A stretch of DNA of 25,480 nucleotides, from the NCBI GenBank assembly GCA_002293965.1, contig DBEG01000165.1, forward strand, positions 1 to 25,480, given 5' to 3'. Positions 24,090 to 25,480 of this stretch are shown here, one piece after another. This DNA is from Actinobacteria bacterium UBA912 (lineage in GTDB: Bacteria > Actinomycetota > Coriobacteriia > Anaerosomatales > UBA912). Numbering within the stretch: position 1 is the stretch's first letter; each line of letters starts with the position of its first letter. Both the position numbers and the translations under genes were made by a program. The notes beneath the pieces are model-generated. The model worked only from the letters and a program-made list of their open reading frames with translations. It was not told where the DNA came from and did no database searches.

Positions 24090-24290
24090 CTACTTGATGA
24101 ACTTGATCATGGAGAAGGAATCGCTTGACTCGCTAAGACATTTGTCGTGTATCGGGCAACACTTACCTTGGATGTGCTGGATGTTGCCGCACTTATCGCA
24201 CACGGGATCCTTGCACACACTGCACTCCCCGATGCGAACGGCTTCTGGTGCACCGCAATATAAGCAGAAGCGTATCGGAGAGTGGATCAC
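24090..24290 (-). CDS. Small Cys-rich, probably zinc-binding protein of unknown function
   Basis: A 66-residue protein starting at a GTG with GGGGT 7 bases upstream. It carries CLYC (C9, C12), CSVC (C23, C26), CDKC (C31, C34), C44-C45, H48 and C51, so up to two metal sites of the zinc-ribbon or B-box kind. I recognise no family. It is same-strand with aroF (69-base gap) and pcrA (65-base gap). A possible promoter, TTGACT (24358-24353) with an 18-base spacer to GATAAG (24334-24329), lies upstream. The regular cysteine pairs and ribosome site favour a real gene over a chance frame. Confidence 0.55.
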   Translation of the reverse strand: MIHSPIRFCLYCGAPEAVRIGECSVCKDPVCDKCGNIQHIQGKCCPIHDKCLSESSDSFSMIKFIK

Positions 24291-24359
24291 TTGCTATACC
24301 CCATACGGTGCCTCTTCTGCCCGGGTTCCTTATCCTTTGGCAGGTCGATGCGAGTCAAG

Positions 24360-25169
24360 TTATGCGAGGGAACGTCCAACCGCCTGCGCTACTGGCTTTA
24401 GTTCGACAATCAGGTTCCTTAATCCTTCAAGATCCAATGATTGCGCTCCATCGCACAGAGCTTCGCGAGGGTTGGGATGGACTTCGACCATCAAGCCGTC
24501 CGCTCCAACTGCCACCGCTGCTCTCGAGATGGCCGGAACCAGGTCAGCCGAGCCGGTCGGATGCGAGACATCGACTATGATCGGAAGCAACGATAACTTC
24601 TTGACCACCGGAACAGCGGTGATATCCAGGGTGAATCGCGTGGCTGTCTCGAACGTGCGAATGCCGCGCTCGCACAGGATGACATTCTCGTTACCCTGCA
24701 TCGTGATGTAGTTGCTGGCCTGTAGCCACTCCTCGATCGTGGCTGCCATGCCCCGCTTGAAGACCACCGGCCGACGCGACTCGGCCGTCACCTCGCCGAT
24801 CTTCTTGAGGAGGCTGAAGTTAGCCATGTTCCGAGTCCCGACCTGCAGGATGTCGGAGTATTCATCGATCAGTTTCACATGCGCTGAGTCGGTGACCTCG
24901 GTGACAACGAGCAGCCCGAATTCATCGGCGACTTCTCTGAGTATCTCCAGACCCTTGTGCTCGAGTCCTTGGAATGAGAATGGCGACGACCTAGGCTTGA
25001 AGGCCCCACCTCTCATGACGCGAACGCCTTGCTCAACCAGCGTCGCGGCCACCTGGCGCATCTGCTCTTTGCTCTCGACCGAGCACGGACCCGCGATGAT
25101 GGTGACTCCGGCATCCCTGCGCACGGCGTCGATGGCGGCAGGGAGGTTCTTCGCGTTATCGGGCGTCAT
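24360..25169 (-). CDS. aroF: 3-deoxy-7-phosphoheptulonate (DAHP) synthase, beta type
   Basis: A 269-residue enzyme condensing PEP and erythrose 4-phosphate, the first step of the shikimate pathway. It shows IAGPCSVES at 25-33 with metal-binding C29, MRGGAFKPRSSPFSFQG at 52-68, FKRGM at 137-141, DVSHPTG at 200-206 with H203, and VEVHP at 228-232. The length is that of the bare KDO8PS-like (class I beta) catalytic core, without the ferredoxin-like or ACT regulatory domain found on Thermotoga-type enzymes. The ATG overlaps the stop of the chorismate mutase gene as ATGA. Feedback control, if any, must come from a partner; the coupled chorismate mutase is the obvious candidate (inference). Confidence 0.95.
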   Translation of the reverse strand: MTPDNAKNLPAAIDAVRRDAGVTIIAGPCSVESKEQMRQVAATLVEQGVRVMRGGAFKPRSSPFSFQGLEHKGLEILREVADEFGLLVVTEVTDSAHVKLIDEYSDILQVGTRNMANFSLLKKIGEVTAESRRPVVFKRGMAATIEEWLQASNYITMQGNENVILCERGIRTFETATRFTLDITAVPVVKKLSLLPIIVDVSHPTGSADLVPAISRAAVAVGADGLMVEVHPNPREALCDGAQSLDLEGLRNLIVELKPVAQAVGRSLA

Positions 25170-25453
25170 CGATCCCTCAACTCCTTCATGACATGAAGGA
25201 TGGCCTCGTATATCTCACGGAGATTCTCGGCGTATAGCGGTCCGGTGTTGCACTTACTCAAGTTGATGAAGATCTCCTCTTCCCGCTTCGGGTCGTAAAG
25301 CCCCAATTGCACCTGCGGCTTCAGCTCCCGGATGGCAAGGGCATGCACTGCCCGTTCATTGAGCAGCTGCACGATCTGGCAGTCGATCTCGTCGATCCGG
25401 CTTCTGTGCAACGAGATCTGCTCGGTGGCGTTGTTGTCATCGGATGTCGTCAT
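25166..25453 (-). CDS. aroQ: Chorismate mutase, AroQ type
   Basis: A 95-residue all-helical chorismate mutase converting chorismate to prephenate. The first helix has RSRIDEIDCQIVQLLNER (about 17-34), where the arginines and the DxID pattern are typical, then YDPKREEEIF (about 53-62) with the conserved Arg and Glu of helix 2, and a final helix ending HVMKELRDR. It lacks a prephenate dehydratase or dehydrogenase fusion. ATG 25453 has AAGGAGGTG 5 bases upstream. The stop overlaps the DAHP synthase start by 4 bases. The 27 bases beyond it to the window edge hold only this ribosome site. Confidence 0.88.
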   Translation of the reverse strand: MTTSDDNNATEQISLHRSRIDEIDCQIVQLLNERAVHALAIRELKPQVQLGLYDPKREEEIFINLSKCNTGPLYAENLREIYEAILHVMKELRDR

Positions 25454-25480
25454 CGGGCACCTCCTTCATTCCCACTCTAT

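Noticed and set aside
23758..24711. A 317-residue plus-strand open frame across pcrA, the Cys-rich gene and aroF
   Set aside because: It runs antisense to three genes, has no ribosome site or domain, and its composition is that of a shadow frame.

Overview
The window is about 25.5 kb of densely packed, GC-rich bacterial chromosome with 24 supported protein genes. I see no RNA genes, insertion sequences, CRISPR arrays or phage genes. GTG and TTG starts are frequent, 4-7 base gene overlaps are common, and the largest gene-free gap is about 210 bases. The gene content suggests a free-living, probably anaerobic, deep-branching actinobacterium of the Coriobacteriia type: an acetogen-type MetV zinc protein, a cobalamin-dependent MetH without a reactivation domain, a family II pyrophosphatase with a CBS-DRTGG-CBS insert, a two-CW protein, and stand-alone AroQ with a beta-type DAHP synthase. 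The taxonomic placement is inference.

Layout, left to right. (1) 1-3432, minus strand: a Nudix hydrolase, methionine synthase metH and a MetV-like protein that runs off the left edge. This is a one-carbon/methionine module. (2) 3472-4277: a Cys-rich two-CW protein (minus) and, divergently, a small membrane SHOCT protein (plus) ending in a clear hairpin terminator. (3) 4348-9280, plus strand: a heterodimeric ABC exporter pair, one half with a degenerate ATPase site, then a PadR-type repressor behind an AT-rich operator/promoter, and an iron-sulfur-flavoprotein-like reductase. (4) 9292-12087: a phosphoglycerate-mutase-like protein (candidate homoserine kinase) divergent from threonine synthase thrC. 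(5) 12133-20178: the phosphate module. On the minus strand, pstS-pstC-pstA-pstB continue without a visible terminator into an N-formylglutamate-amidohydrolase-like enzyme and a GshB-like ATP-grasp ligase. Divergently, on the plus strand, lies a PhoP/PhoR-type two-component system. Pho-box-like repeats sit between the two arms. (6) 20175-25453, minus strand: chorismate mutase, DAHP synthase, a tiny Cys-rich protein, a PcrA/UvrD helicase and the regulated pyrophosphatase.

The phosphate module is the most coherent unit: a sensor kinase and regulator face the transporter operon across shared repeats. Where phoU is commonly found downstream of pstB there is instead a ligase/amidohydrolase pair with no assigned product. 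That pair, and the phosphomutase-like neighbour of thrC with an altered active-site motif, are the best candidates for undescribed biochemistry. Smaller regulatory signals include a probable leaderless promoter for the Nudix gene, an 11-bp hairpin inside the start of pstC, and a possible Shine-Dalgarno-masking repeat before the response regulator.
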